From assembly GCA_004154925.1 (NCBI GenBank), contig QJNS01000050.1:62001-126000 (forward strand): a stretch of 64,000 nucleotides of DNA. Direction: 5' to 3'. Below the pieces are notes generated by a model. That model was not told the DNA's origin. It was given only the letters and a program-made list of their open reading frames with translations, and searched no databases. This DNA is from Monosporascus cannonballus (lineage: Eukaryota > Ascomycota > Sordariomycetes > Xylariales). Position numbers and translations under genes: made by a program. Shown here one piece after another: positions 1 through 11,239 of the stretch; position 1 is the first letter of the stretch; each line of letters begins with the position of its first letter.

Positions 1-1040
1 ATTAGGTGATTTAATAAATTAAGGAATAATATATCCTTTTAAAAAATAAGGATTTTTAATGGTTTTTCGGTATCGAAATATTCAAAGATAAATTTAATCG
101 GAAAATCTAATTATTTAAATTTGATTTTATAAATAAATAAATTAATTTTATCTTTAAATAACATTTAAATAATACTTTAAAAACGCCGATAATTACCGTT
201 AAATTATTACTTAATTTTAATTTGGCCAGTTCAAATTTAATTAATAAATATTGAAAAAAATAAGATCGATTTTATACGTAACGATGAATACTCGACCCGA
301 TATATTTTTTACTGTATTTCGATTAACCCAATTTAATTTAAACCTTAATACCGCTTATTATACAACGGCTAATCGAATTATATTATACTTAATCAAAACC
401 AAAGTAAGGGTTTTGCAGTTCGGCGGCAAAATTTCGATAAATATATAAAGCGATGTTTTTTTTTGCAAATAATATTATTAACCAAAAAATCCTAAATATA
501 TATTATAAAGCTATTTAAAAAATAATCGGATAAAAAACAAATAAATAAAATATAATAATTATTTTTACAACCGAAACAAAATTATTATTTTTTACACAAA
601 TTGCGAAAACAACTTTTGATTATTTTTTAATTAATATTAAGTTAAAGGTTTATTTAAAAACGGGATTATTAAATATATAATAAGATAATTTACAGGTTAT
701 ACGGTTCATTAACGCGAATATCGTTCTCCTTATAACGAAATTACGTTATATTAATATATATATTTATTAATTACGAAAAATAATAAAAAAGGACTTAATT
801 AAAATAAATTATATATTAACGGGTAATATGTTGGCAAATAGATTAACGAAAGCCTTATCAAAAGAAATTTCTAAACACTTTAGAAAATAATTAGAATTAA
901 TAAATATTACGGAAGTCCTTAAACAAGGCAAAAATATTTTACGGATAATTTTAAAAGCGGAATTAGCCGATTAAAAGACCTTAATCGCTAAAGGAAAAGT
1001 AAAATAAATAGCTGCAACTTTAAAAAGTGGTAAAAAGTAA
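1..1040 (+). pseudogene. Copia pol C-terminal remnant (reverse transcriptase end and RNase H)
   Basis: The 65-residue open stretch at 251-448 contains TRPDI and the following family block up to RIILYLIKT, which is the conserved Copia segment linking reverse transcriptase to RNase H. Further on, around 825-945, the frame reads NMLANRLTKAL and then LINITEVLKQGK, the usual C-terminal end of Copia RNase H (family form: ADxLTKAL). Between these blocks the frame has many TAA/TAG codons where Gln or Trp is expected, as RIP produces. It cannot make a protein. The family function is copying element RNA into DNA and removing the RNA template. Identity is confident; the exact ends are not. Confidence 0.85.
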
Positions 1041-1077
1041 TAATTAACGCCCTGAATATTTCAGGACGTTAAGGGGG

Positions 1078-1242
1078 TGTATTAGCTAGCCAGGGTGTGC
1101 TATAGCACACCAAATACGGAAAGGTCACCTTCTGAACGGAATATATATACTCTGTTCCTAGGCTACATTAAAGTTGTACGCGTTGCGAAAGCGCACGCAA
1201 TTAGCTGAATACAACAACAACTGATATCCCCTATATCTAACA
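1078..1242 (+). repeat. 3' LTR of the Copia remnant
   Basis: The sequence starts TGTATTAGCTAGCC immediately after the purine tract and ends CTATATCTAACA, giving the TG...CA form of an LTR. It is much less AT-rich than its surroundings and keeps a palindrome (GTGTGCTATAGCACAC) near its start, so it was hit less by RIP than the pol region. Confidence 0.75.
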
Positions 1243-1325
1243 GGTTTACCTCATCAAGATCAGGCTCTACTTTTGAGGTTGTGGCTGCGCCTGCAGCGCA
1301 GTTATAGTTGGGACTTTTCAAAAAC
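1243..1325 (+). repeat. Terminal fragment related to the left end of element H
   Basis: Directly after the Copia LTR, TTTACCTCATcaaGATCAGG is followed by GAGGTTGTGGCTGCGCCTGC and a GCGCAG hairpin arm. The same order of blocks occurs at 18912-18975, at the left end of transposon H. The Copia element may therefore have inserted beside or into an H-family copy. After about 1325 the similarity is lost. Confidence 0.6.
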
Positions 1326-2036
1326 CTATATATTTACGTACCGACCCATAGATAATCCATAAAAAACCCGCCAGCAAAAATTTAAATCAAAGTTTAATAC
1401 GAAATTCCAATTTTTTTGTTTATTTTATATTTTTTCTCTATTTGTTATATATTTTGCTCCTACATAATTTATATTAAATTTATATTTAATTTACATATTT
1501 AACTTCGTTTTAAGTAATATTTTATAGATATTTTAATATTCTCTTTAAAAATTAAGAAAGAAAATAAACATAATAATTTTATATTAAAATCTTAAAAACA
1601 ATACTATACACTACTTTAAATTGTTTTAAAATTATATATAAAATTAATTAGTTAAACTAATATATTTAAATATTAAAAATAAATTAAATGTATTATTAAA
1701 AGTATATTTATACCTGTAATTACGCAACTATTAAAGATATTATTTCGCTTTAAATTATACAAAAATAATATAATATCAAACTCGTTTAATTGTATTTTTA
1801 TTAGTGTAAACAATCTTTTTTAAAAAAGAGACGTAACCGTGTGAATAAAATTAGATAAAATAATAGATTACTGCTATAATTTCTAGGCTTCACCAGACTG
1901 GTCGCTTTCTTAAGCTGATTTATCCCATTCCTATTTACGTTGATTTTTATAACTTGAAAAGATGTTGTAAAAAGGATCGAGATCGACAAGAGCTTACAAA
2001 TTCTTTTATGCGCATTTAAGGTTTACTTTTATGATT
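1326..2036. other. RIP-degraded AT-rich DNA, no gene recognised
   Basis: No frame longer than about 60 codons carries a recognisable motif. The minus-strand open stretch at 1801-1989 lies in a slightly GC-richer patch (about 1830-2000), but it shows no family motif and is not called as a gene. Confidence 0.6.
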
Positions 2037-2345
2037 TACTTTCAAGGCTTATCTTTAAGATTTATTTTTAAGATTTACTGTATAAAGTATAGTATATCGA
2101 TATTGTCGAACTAGCTTACGCGGATTAAATTTATTAAAATCGAAGTTTATAAGTAATTTGTTATTAATCGATTGTAAAATAATGTTATACGAATTATATA
2201 TATATAACTTATATTAATTATAAATATAAATCAATTTATTACAGTATTAGAAAATATTAAATATAATATTTATACTATGTAATATATCGAATAATAAATT
2301 TTTATTTCTATAATTAAGTTGAAAATATAACTTGAAACGTATATA
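2037..2345. repeat. Direct repeat, copy 1 (~300 bp)
   Basis: This stretch shares ordered blocks with 2659-2955: TACTTTCAA near the start, CGATnTTGTnGAACTA in the first third, GAAAATATTAA and a TAT(A)ATCG(T)ATAATAA block, then a GAAAATATAACTT-type end. The differences are mostly transitions. It may be an LTR pair of a short element or a local duplication. Confidence 0.45.
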
Positions 2346-2658
2346 TATATTTTATTAGTATTTATTAGAAATATTATAATAAAAACTTAAAAACCTTATA
2401 AATAATATCAATTTTACCTGTTTTATTGTTATAAGATATTAAATACTAGTAATTTATAAATTTAGAAAAAGTATTAAGCGAATTTGCTTTATAGAAAATA
2501 TATTAAAAAATGACGATATACGGTAATACGACCAGCAATTATATTATCGGAGTTATAAAAATATTGCGATTGTTTATTTCTTACACGTAAAACTACTTAC
2601 ATTGAATTGTAATATTTATTCTAAAAAAATTAATAATTCTTATATATATATTAAATTA

Positions 2659-2955
2659 TTACTTTCAACGTTTGCTTTTAAAATTTATCCTTATAATTTA
2701 TCGCGCAAAGTTTAACGTTTCGATCTTGTTGAACTAATCAGCGAGTATAAGATTTATTATAAATGAAGAGTATTGACAATTACTCGTCTTTAAAGCAAGA
2801 CCTTATACAATTAAAGTAAAATTTATTTTAAGTATAAAAACCATAAATTCGTTATCGTATTCGAAAATATTAAGTATATTATTTATTCTACAAGTTATAT
2901 CGTATAATAATTTTCTATATATTTAACTTGAACTTGGAAATATAACTTAATTATA
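2659..2955. repeat. Direct repeat, copy 2 (~300 bp)
   Basis: Second copy of the 2037-2345 repeat in the same orientation, about 620 bp downstream. It ends just before the solo LTR that begins at 2970. The 313 bp between the copies has no recognisable coding content. Confidence 0.45.
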
Positions 2956-2969
2956 AATATATTGTACAT

Positions 2970-3285
2970 TGTCATAACTCAACGAGCCACGGTCTTCAGA
3001 AACGGTCTGCCACAACCCAACCACGAGTGCGCGGTGGGGCAGGTTACGTGATGGATTACCAACTCACTGGTGGTGAGCCAGTAAGCCGGATCACCATATA
3101 TACGCTTATTATTTCCATAATCTAGATAGCTTCAGCTTGCAATACAACATCGTTACCCAAAGCACCGTTGGTATTACGAAACGTAACACGTTACTGTATC
3201 TATTGCTCAGATTCCCACGATACTTCTGCTAACATAAACCCCTACAACTAAGGTTTAATAATTGGTTAAGCCCTAAGCTATTATA
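2970..3285 (+). repeat. Solo Gypsy LTR with target duplication TACAT
   Basis: The LTR starts TGTCATAACTC and ends CTAAGCTATTATA. A perfect 5 bp duplication TACAT flanks it at 2965-2969 and 3286-3290. Its second half (TATATACGCTTATTATTTCCATAATCTAGATAGC, then ATTACGAAACGTAAC and the block ending AAGGTTTAATAATTGGTTAA) matches the LTRs of elements A, B and C. The first half (U3) is different. No internal element sequence is attached on either side, so it is a solo LTR left by LTR-LTR recombination. It keeps more G+C than its flanks. Confidence 0.9.
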
Positions 3286-6200
3286 TACATTTTACAAAAT
3301 ATATTAATATAAACTGTATAATTTATTACGATTAAAAATAATAAATATTAATCAGAAATCAAAATATTTTCGTATTTTTTTTAAAACAATTTAGTAATTA
3401 TTTTTAAAAACTTTATGCTAAATTTCAAATAAATTATTATATTTTTTTAATATAATTAAATATATAAATTTAAATAAACATTCTAAGTAACAAGTATAAT
3501 TCCAAAAAATAAAATATTTAAGTAATAGTAAAATAATATAAATTATAAATAATTTAATAAATTTTTTAATTAAAAATATAATATTTAAAAAAATTTATAT
3601 TTATTTTATTTATTTAGACAAATTCAAAACTTTAATTGTGTTATTTTAAATAAAATATTTATAATTATTATTTTAGTTTTGTAAAATTTAAATATTTGTA
3701 TTAAAGCTTTATATAAATTATAATTTATATAAATTATTAAACTGTTTCCCGTTTTAGTATAATTAGAATATTTACAAAATAGTAATTAAAATACCAAAAA
3801 TAAGCCTTAATTCTAGGTTTATTTATAAAAAGATTAAGAAATAATATAATTTATAATTTTAGTAAATAAAAAGTTTTTGTTAAAAACTTAATTAAAATAT
3901 ATTACCTAATATTTATTATTATTCGGATATTAAACTTATGTTTATTCAGAAATATAATTAAATAATTTATATTATAAAATATATACCACTAAAGCTTTAA
4001 AAATGTATTAAATTATAAATAGTAAAAAAATTAAAAGAAAAAAAAGAAATATATATTATACATAAATGCTAATTATATAAAAGTTTAAACATTTATTAAA
4101 CTGTAAAATAATTATAGTGTATTTGTTGTTTTCTTACATATATTTCTTTTTTTAAAAAATATAACAATAATTTAATTTTTAAATCAAATTAAAATTATTA
4201 TAAAACTTTTATACAAATTGTTAATTAACAAACTACGTAATAAACATTTATTACAATAATATTTTCTAAATAATCAACAGTTTTATAAAATTCTTTTATT
4301 TTCATCTCATTAAAAATACAAATACTGAAAAAATAAGATAATTTTAAAATCATTTTAAAACATGTAAATTATTTCATAATATCTGTTTTAAGACAAATTT
4401 ATACTTATATTAAAGTGTTAAAAAAGCCTTATGTTTTAAAAAGATAGAAACTATATATATTTAAACAATTTCAAGTAATAAATAAATAGTTAGATTAAAG
4501 GTTTTGTTTAAGTTATAAATATTTAAATATAACATTATTTTATTAGTAAATAAAATTATTAAATTAACTAATATTATATAGCGTAAATAAGATATAATAG
4601 TAATTATTACGAAAACGTTATAATAATTTTAACGGACGTAAATTTCAATTTTCTATTAAATATATACTAATATTTATCGTGTAAATTAAAAGATATAATA
4701 ATTATCTATGAATTTAGCTTAGCATTAAAAATATGACTTAAGCTTAAAAATATGTTGTTTTTATATTTACAAAAAATACGATTAATAAATTAATATTAAG
4801 ATAAGTTTAAGTTAAAATAATTTGAATAATTGTAATAAAATATAGAAATAAAATCTACGTTTATACATAAATAAATACGACAATATTATAATTAAAAACG
4901 GTTACAATATATATTTGCGACAGAACCTTATTGTAAAATATATATAAATAAAAAAACCGATTAAAAATTCAAATTCAAATATATTAAACCGTATAAAATC
5001 GACAAGAAAAACTTAAAAACATAATTATTAATTAATACTTTTATTATAAATTAAACTTTATCTAATTTCTTAGAAACCTTTATTAAAGTTAGTAATTAAT
5101 ATTATTATATCTATTTTAAATAAAACTATGTAAAGAAAGAGAGCGAAATTACGAATAAAATAAGAATTATTGTATTGAAAATGGATTTTATTTAATATTT
5201 AATTACATAAACAAATACTCGAATTTTGATAATATATAAAGTCTTTGTAAAAATTATCAATATTTAACGTTTATTTAAAAGGTTTTATAAATAACGCTAA
5301 AAATATTTTATAACGAATTTAAATTACAAGATCAATTAATTAATAACTTTAATACGGAAGCAGTTATTCGGTTAGATGATTTACGTTAACTTAATTATTG
5401 TAATATTTGAGAATTTTACTTTTTCGTTTTAAGTCAGTATTTACTTTTTAAATTTATTAACCAATTTAAAAATACAATTAATTATTTCAATATCTTTAAT
5501 TAATAAAACCGTTTATCATTAATTACATCTTTAAAAACGAAATATAATTTTTTTTATATTTTTGTTATCATTGTAAAAACTTTTGTTTTAAGAACATCTT
5601 TTTATACTTTAAACTTTTTTAAAAGTATTTTAAAAAAGGTTAATGAAAATCTTAGATTTATCGTAATCTTCATTTTTAAAAATGCAATTTTTATAACGTA
5701 AAATATTTTTTAACATAACATGTATTTCTTTAAAATTAAAAATGTGAAATAAAATATAATTTTAAAACTAGCATTAAATTTTAAAAGAGTTAAAGCATTT
5801 ACAAAACTGAGTTTTTGTTTTTACTATTATAACTTAAGAGAAATATTTATTTACTAAAGAAATTTAATTAATAATTTAATTTTTAAAAATAGAAATTCTT
5901 AAAAAATATCAAACGATAGTTTAATAATTAAGACTTAAGAAAACGGTCAAAATAAAACTTTAAGTATTTTCGATTTCACTTAAGATTACCTAATATAAAT
6001 CTATATCGATATTCGGATCTAGAAAAATCTAGGACGAAATCGGCTTATACTTTCGAATTTAAAAAAAATGTAATAAAAAAATTCGAAAACTTTTTTAATT
6101 ATAAATATATGTGCTTATTATTTCGTAATTTAAATAATATTAGCATTTAATAGTAATTCGTTACGTAAATCACCTTTTTCTGTTATGGAAATTAATTAAT

Positions 6201-6539
6201 TATTTTATTACTTAAAGTTTTACGATAGTTTTTCTAATATAAATTCGTACAAATAAGGTTTAATAATTAGTTTACTTTTTAACCGTTATATATAGTTAAA
6301 ATAAATTATACCTTAGTTTTTAATAATAACTGATATTTAAAGTTATAATTAATAATTAAGTTTTCTTATTTTTGTTATTATATTTCTTTTAATTATTTAA
6401 TTATTGTTTTATTTATACATTTATTTTTTTATATTTACAAAGAAATCTTTTACTTAAATATTATATTTAATAATTTTATAAATTATATAAATAAATAATA
6501 TATATAAATAAATTATGTATTTTTAATAATATTTTTATT
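3286..6539. other. RIP-degraded AT-rich desert
   Basis: This is extremely AT-rich sequence with no open frame and no identifiable transposon boundary. A possible coding remnant lies at about 5150-5420 and is listed separately. I see nothing else that can be supported. Confidence 0.6.
5150..5425 (+). pseudogene. Possible coding remnant, unknown family
   Basis: One plus-strand frame stays readable for about 90 codons, with its few stops mostly TAA or TAG, as expected of RIP-converted Gln codons. Blocks such as NYINKYSNFDNI and FKLQDQLINNFNTEAVIRLDDL look protein-like. I do not recognise a family, there is no start, and no transposon boundary is visible nearby. It could equally be chance in AT-rich DNA. 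Confidence 0.2.
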
Positions 6540-6544
6540 ATTTA

Positions 6545-6919
6545 TATAACGGCTAAAGGGTTAAACGAATTATTAAACCTTAGTCGTACGGGTTTATATT
6601 AACAGAAGTATCGTAGGAAACTGAGCAATAAATACAGTAACGTATTACGTTTCGTAATACCAAGGGTGCCTTGGATAATAAATTGTTATTATAAGCTAAA
6701 GTTATCTAGACTATAGAAATAATAAGCGTATATATTCTTCTTCTTTTTGGCTTAATCACTTATGATTACGCAGTCGGTGGTAATTATAATCACTTGGGAT
6801 CACCTCTGATTACTGATGATCACTGGCTTGGCAGTGATCACCGTCACGTAACCCGAGAGGTGGCCCGTATGATCCTTGTCTGACCGTTTCTTGAGGCCAG
6901 TGCTTGTTAGGTCGCAACA
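6545..6919 (-). repeat. Solo Gypsy LTR, reverse orientation, RIP-mutated target duplication
   Basis: The sequence runs TATAACGGCTAAAGG ... GGTCGCAACA, the reverse orientation of the same LTR superfamily as element B. The 5 bp flanks are ATTTA (6540-6544) and ATCTA (6920-6924), identical except for one C-to-T transition. The conserved core (CCTTAGTCGTACGGG, TTACGTTTCGTAAT, AAGCGTATATA) is present. The U3 part carries a cluster of TGATCAC-like repeats (about 6780-6850) not seen in the other LTRs. No internal sequence is attached. Confidence 0.85.
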
Positions 6920-6924
6920 ATCTA

Positions 6925-8234
6925 ACTTTATTTTTTATTATTTAATATTAATATTGGTAATTATTTTGTTAAACAAAATTAAAAAAGCTTAGCGTTGAAG
7001 ATAAAAAACATAAATTAAAACTTAGCCATAAAATACTTAAGTTTATAAACTTTATTACCAATATTACTTTACAAGTTTAAAATCGCGATAAATACCGCTA
7101 AACCGATATTGTTTTTAATCTATTAAATCTAACGCTAATTGAAAAATAATTGATTTTGAACAGGAATCGCAGCTTTAATACGTCAATATTTTTTTTCTAG
7201 CTTTAATATATTTACACTGTAACAAATTTATTATTTATATAATATATCGCGTTATATATCGAGATTAATAAAGTGTTTAATTTTATTCAACGCTTAAAAC
7301 TTTAAAATCTTTTAAATCAAATATCAAATTATGAATATATTTTACACAAATTTAACCTAATTATATATTTAATTTGACTTTAGTTAAAGTATAATTACTA
7401 AATGCGGTATTTTAAAAAACGATATTTATAATTTCGAAAACCTAAAGCTTTTTACAATATCATACTTAATTATTAAAAGTATTGATTTTTTTCCAATACT
7501 GAATTAAATTTAAAAGACAACTCGAAAATAATTTCAAACAATATATGTGGTTAATCTTTATAAATAAGCATTATGTTTTTTTTAAAAAAAATAAACGGCT
7601 TTTTATTAATTTCTTAATAATTTATGTTGATTTAAATAAGAATAACATATAAATGAAACCCATTTAACGATAAATATATTAAAAATAAATTAAATCATAT
7701 TTCGATTATTATATGAAGCAATATATTAAATATTTCCAAAAATTTTCACCTATTATAAAATTTTTATTATATTTAATTTGTATAATATTATAACTTTAAT
7801 AATAATAATATCATTGTTTATATATTTATATATTGTCTTACTAATAGTCTTCGTTCATTTTAATTAAAAATACTTTTTTTATATTGTGTTCTATATTATA
7901 TTTTCTTTTAAAACAGTAAGTAGTCGAAATAGTAAAATTTTAATAACTAGTAAATAGCTTATTTAAAAGATATATCTTATTCACGTAAATTATAATAAAA
8001 TAATGTAAATTTTTCAAACAGGTTTTTAATATTTTTAAATTGATACGACAATATAATTATATTTTAACTAATTTCATAAAAATATATAAATATATTTATA
8101 TAGTATTACTAGTGAAGCCGAATAAAATATTAAGATTTATAATATTTTATAACAAGTGTTTTTAACTGTTACTTTAATTAAATTAAACGTACCTGTAAAA
8201 TACTAAATAAAGCGTTTTATATAGTTCTTAATAA
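6925..8234. other. RIP-degraded AT-rich DNA, no gene recognised
   Basis: I see no open frame, no repeat boundary and no GC-rich island here. It is the DNA flanking the left side of the large D nest. Confidence 0.6.
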
Positions 8235-8239
8235 GATAA

Positions 8240-8551
8240 TGTAATAGCTAAAAGGTTTAATAAATTATTAAATCTTAATTATACGAATTTATATTAGTAA
8301 AATACCGTAAAAGTTTAAACAATAAAATATTTTAGTTACGTTTCGTAATAATAAAAGTATTTTAAATTTTGAAGCTATATTACAAACTAATATTTTTTAA
8401 ACAGTAGATTTAGCAAATAAAAATATTTAATTAAACTTATTAGCTTATTACCAGTAAGCTAATAATTTATTACGTAACTTGACCCACTTAATCATTTAGC
8501 GATTTCTTATTACAACCTTTTTTAAATGTCGTCTTTTGTTAAGTCGTAATA
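8240..8551 (-). repeat. 3' LTR of element D
   Basis: 312 bp, the same length as the LTR at 39985-40296 and sharing blocks with it (ATTATACGnnTTnATATTA, TTCGTAATA, TTATTACGTAACTT, TTACAACnTTTT, and TCGTAATA at the end). It belongs to the same broad LTR group as those of A, B and C but is shorter and more mutated. Confidence 0.8.
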
Positions 8552-8679
8552 CGATTTTCTTTTTCTTTAAAATTTTGTTTCTAAAATTCTTTTCTTACTA
8601 AGATCTATTTCTCTTAATTATATCAGGTCGTATTTCGAAACGTTGCTTCGGTAAAATAAAATAACATTATATTTTAACT

Positions 8680-9030
8680 AACGTAATTAAAGTAAAAAGA
8701 TTGGAAATTATATTACACTTTTATTATTTTTATAAAATCTTTTTAATTAAATAATAAAAAGGAGTTTCGCATTATAAGAAATACATACGTTATAGTCGAT
8801 TATATAATAGAATAAGCGTTTTTATTTTTATAGTTAATTACTATATTATAGAAGTTCGTCGCTTAAAAAAGAAAAATTAATTACTGAAAACGCTTTATTT
8901 TATTCTTTTGCTCGATTACTTCGCATATTCTGTTAACGGCGGTAATATTAAGCATAAAGTACTAAATCTATTAACTCCGCCCTTTAATTTTTAAACGAAC
9001 TTAATAACTTTAAATGCTGTAAAACAAAAA
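8680..9030 (+). pseudogene. Antisense relict ORF of element D (cysteine-cluster, coiled-coil type)
   Basis: This frame lies on the strand opposite to D's own genes, between pol and the 3' LTR. It contains HYKKYIRYSRLYN, which reads as C-x2-C-x6-C if the Tyr codons are RIP-mutated Cys codons. That is the second half of the cluster seen in A, C and E. A YYFY block 17 residues earlier could be the first pair, but the third Cys of the motif is not evident. A Lys/Arg/Leu-rich segment follows (around VRRLKKEKLITENAL), then ALxFLNELN. The solo LTR at 9036-9158 sits just beyond its readable end. The frame has stops and is dead. Assignment rests on position and partial motif match with the A, C and E copies. 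Confidence 0.45.
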
Positions 9031-9035
9031 CGGTA

Positions 9036-9158
9036 TGTTACAGTTCCAAGTGCATCTTGTAGGTATATAGAGCAGAACAAGGCGGTCAGGGCTCGACCTG
9101 GCAACGTTCCACTTTTAGTGGTGTAATGGCTAGACTCTTGTTCTTCTGTGCCGTAACA
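9036..9158. repeat. Short solo LTR (123 bp) with target duplication CGGTA
   Basis: A GC-richer segment starts TGTTACAGTTCC and ends GTGCCGTAACA, giving terminal TGTTAC/GTAACA inverted ends. Perfect 5 bp duplications CGGTA flank it at 9031-9035 and 9159-9163. It lies inside D's internal region, so it inserted after D. Its small size suggests a Copia-type LTR, and orientation cannot be decided from the ends alone. It shows far less RIP than D around it. Confidence 0.8.
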
Positions 9159-9163
9159 CGGTA

Positions 9164-10255
9164 ATACAAATTCAGATATTCGGAAGTATAAACGTTATTA
9201 ACTAAAATTTTATTAATTCGTAAATACCACCTTTGCAAAACGTTAATTAAAATGCAACCTTTAGTTTCGTTTTTTTAGTAAAAAGTCTTTAATAAACGCT
9301 AGATATTTATAATATTTATAGCAGATTTTTAAATATTTTCGAAATCTAAATCACTTTTTTATTTAATCAGATTTTAGGTAATTTCTTTTTACATATCGAA
9401 GTCTTTTTCACTATATATATAGTTTTATCTTTTACCTTTATATCGTTTTATTTTATACGAATTTTAATGGTACTATTTGTTAAGTTCAACAAAAATTATA
9501 AATAACTTAACAAATTTAGTCTTTTATAAAATCTTCAATTAAATATTATTCTTTAAAAATACTCTTAATTATTTTATATTAACTAATATATTTAAAATCA
9601 AATTTATTACTAAGTTTTTAACTTGAATAGTTTATAACGAAAGGAATTATTTCGATTTTCTTTTAAAAAACTGTGGTTTTCTATTTTTAAATTATAATAA
9701 GTTTATATTTAAATATATACGAATTTTAGCATTTTATTTATTAATATAATGATTTTATTTCATTTTACATATAAGTATTATTAATATTAATATCTTAATT
9801 ATATACTTTTTAATATATATTAAATATAAAATCAAAATTAACAAAATATCGATATAACTATAATTCTATTTCGAAAATAGTTTTATATAATAATTTCCAA
9901 ATATTAATAATATATATTAAATATTTATGTTATTTTTTTATACTTATATATTTATATTAATATAAAAAATAAATAGAATACTTAAATTTAGTAGTAATTT
10001 TAAAAATATTAATAAAAATATATTTATTTCTAGATTTTCAAATAATATAAACTTAATAATATAACCTTTAACAATTAAGTTTTAAGTTTTTTTTAAAAAA
10101 AGTAATAATAATTATAAAAGTTTATTATATTTACGGTATTTTATTTTGCATTTATAGTAAACGTTGTATTGTTATCGTACCTTTTAAATTAATAGTTTTG
10201 TTTTGAGAAAATAAAAAATATATTAAAGTTAATATAATATTTTTTTAAGATAATA
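9164..10255 (-). pseudogene. Element D internal region (3' part), degraded
   Basis: By position this is the 3' part of D pol (integrase and C-terminal end, minus strand). Mutation is too heavy to read domains with confidence. It resembles the corresponding minus-strand part of element B in base texture. I call it from the element structure and not from motifs. Confidence 0.5.
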
Positions 10256-10450
10256 GATAGCTGTGAGCTAGGGTGAGGTGATTTCTAAACAGTCGTAAAG
10301 TAGATTTCAAGAAGTGAATGTATTAGATTACTTCTATCTGGCGTTTCTTATTAGCTGCCAGATGGTGGATTTATATTAGTAAGTGGGTCGGTGGCTGATC
10401 GGTAGCTAGTCGACTACTAGGCGTATTCTGATAAAGGCTGTATTTTCACA
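10256..10450. repeat. GC-richer island inside D, unidentified insertion
   Basis: About 190 bp is much less AT-rich than D on both sides. It begins near TAGCTGTGAGCTAGGGTGAGG and ends near AAAGGCTGTATTTTCACA. A TGTGAGC...TTCACA reading would make it LTR-like (10262-10449), but the 5 bp flanks (ATAGC and AATTT) do not match. It has internal repeats of TCGG(T)AGCTAG and CTGCCAGATGG type. The contrast with D suggests a later insertion of a short element that escaped RIP. Confidence 0.4.
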
Positions 10451-10669
10451 AATTTTAATTCTGTATATATTTGTACAATTAATAATTATATTTATATTAC
10501 ATTAAATATATTCGAAATTATTTAAAGGCTTATTACTTATTTAATATTTTATATTTTAATAAATTATTATTATATGTTAACTATGTTAATACGCGTTATA
10601 TATTATAGCTTATATTGTTGTAATACTCTATGAATATAAATACTATTTTATTATAATAATCTATTTTAT

Positions 10670-11069
10670 ATTTATCTGAAGATATCAACAGTATTTAAAA
10701 AAGGTCTTGATTTACAAATAACAATAAAGCGAATAATAAATTTAAAGTTTATTTATTAAAAAGATTTAAAACTTTTTCTTTAATTAAAAAACGGTGCAAT
10801 TACCTGTTAATTAAAAATTAAATTGATAATTAAGGAACGAAAAACTAAGTAGGTGCTATTTAAATAAAAAACCGATTTATTATATATATTAATTTCTTAA
10901 AGTAAGTGTGTTTTGGATTTGTGTGATTTATATAATCTGATTAGATTACTTAAACTATTTAAATCATTTTAAAGAGCTAAATTTCCCTGTTCGGAATTTA
11001 GCCGTAATAGGCTCACGTTATTTTTTAACGGTTGGTCTTTTTGAGATAGAAACCCCTGTTTCTATAACA
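10670..11069 (-). repeat. 3' LTR of element E
   Basis: It shares long blocks with 35812-36189: AAAAAGGnnTTnATTT, ACCGATTTATTATATAT, AATTTCTTAAAGTAA, the TTAAACTAnTTAnATCA run, and TTGGTCTTnnnGAnA. The differences are mainly transitions plus a ~20 bp extra segment in this copy. The true LTR start (TGTTATAGAAACAGG, read on the minus strand) is at 11069. Confidence 0.8.
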
Positions 11070-11239
11070 CTATTTCCCTTTTTTAAGGATCTTTATCCCA
11101 AAGATAAGAACCCTAAGTGGTTATTTTATTTGTTTAAAAAGAATTCCGTAAACTTTTAATTAATTTTATTATAATACACCGCATTTAAAAAGAAAAAAAA
11201 GAAAACCTCGATTAAATTAACGCGAGTCCCGTAATAATC

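Larger units (their letters stand above)
1..1242 (+). mobile_element. Copia retrotransposon, 3' part only (RIP-degraded)
   Basis: This is the 3' end of a Ty1/Copia element that begins outside the window. It holds the last part of pol, then a purine-rich tract (AAGGGGG) directly before a 165 bp LTR. The order pol, polypurine tract, LTR fixes the plus orientation. The 5' LTR is not in the window, so no target duplication can be checked. The LTR differs from that of Copia F (12055-30401), so this is another family. Confidence 0.85.

Noticed and set aside
3286..6539. AT-rich desert as a centromere core or replication origin
   Set aside because: AT-richness here is explained by RIP; nothing in the sequence specifically supports a centromere or origin.
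10262..10449. Solo LTR reading TGTGAGC...TTCACA
   Set aside because: The 5 bp flanks ATAGC and AATTT do not match even allowing RIP transitions.
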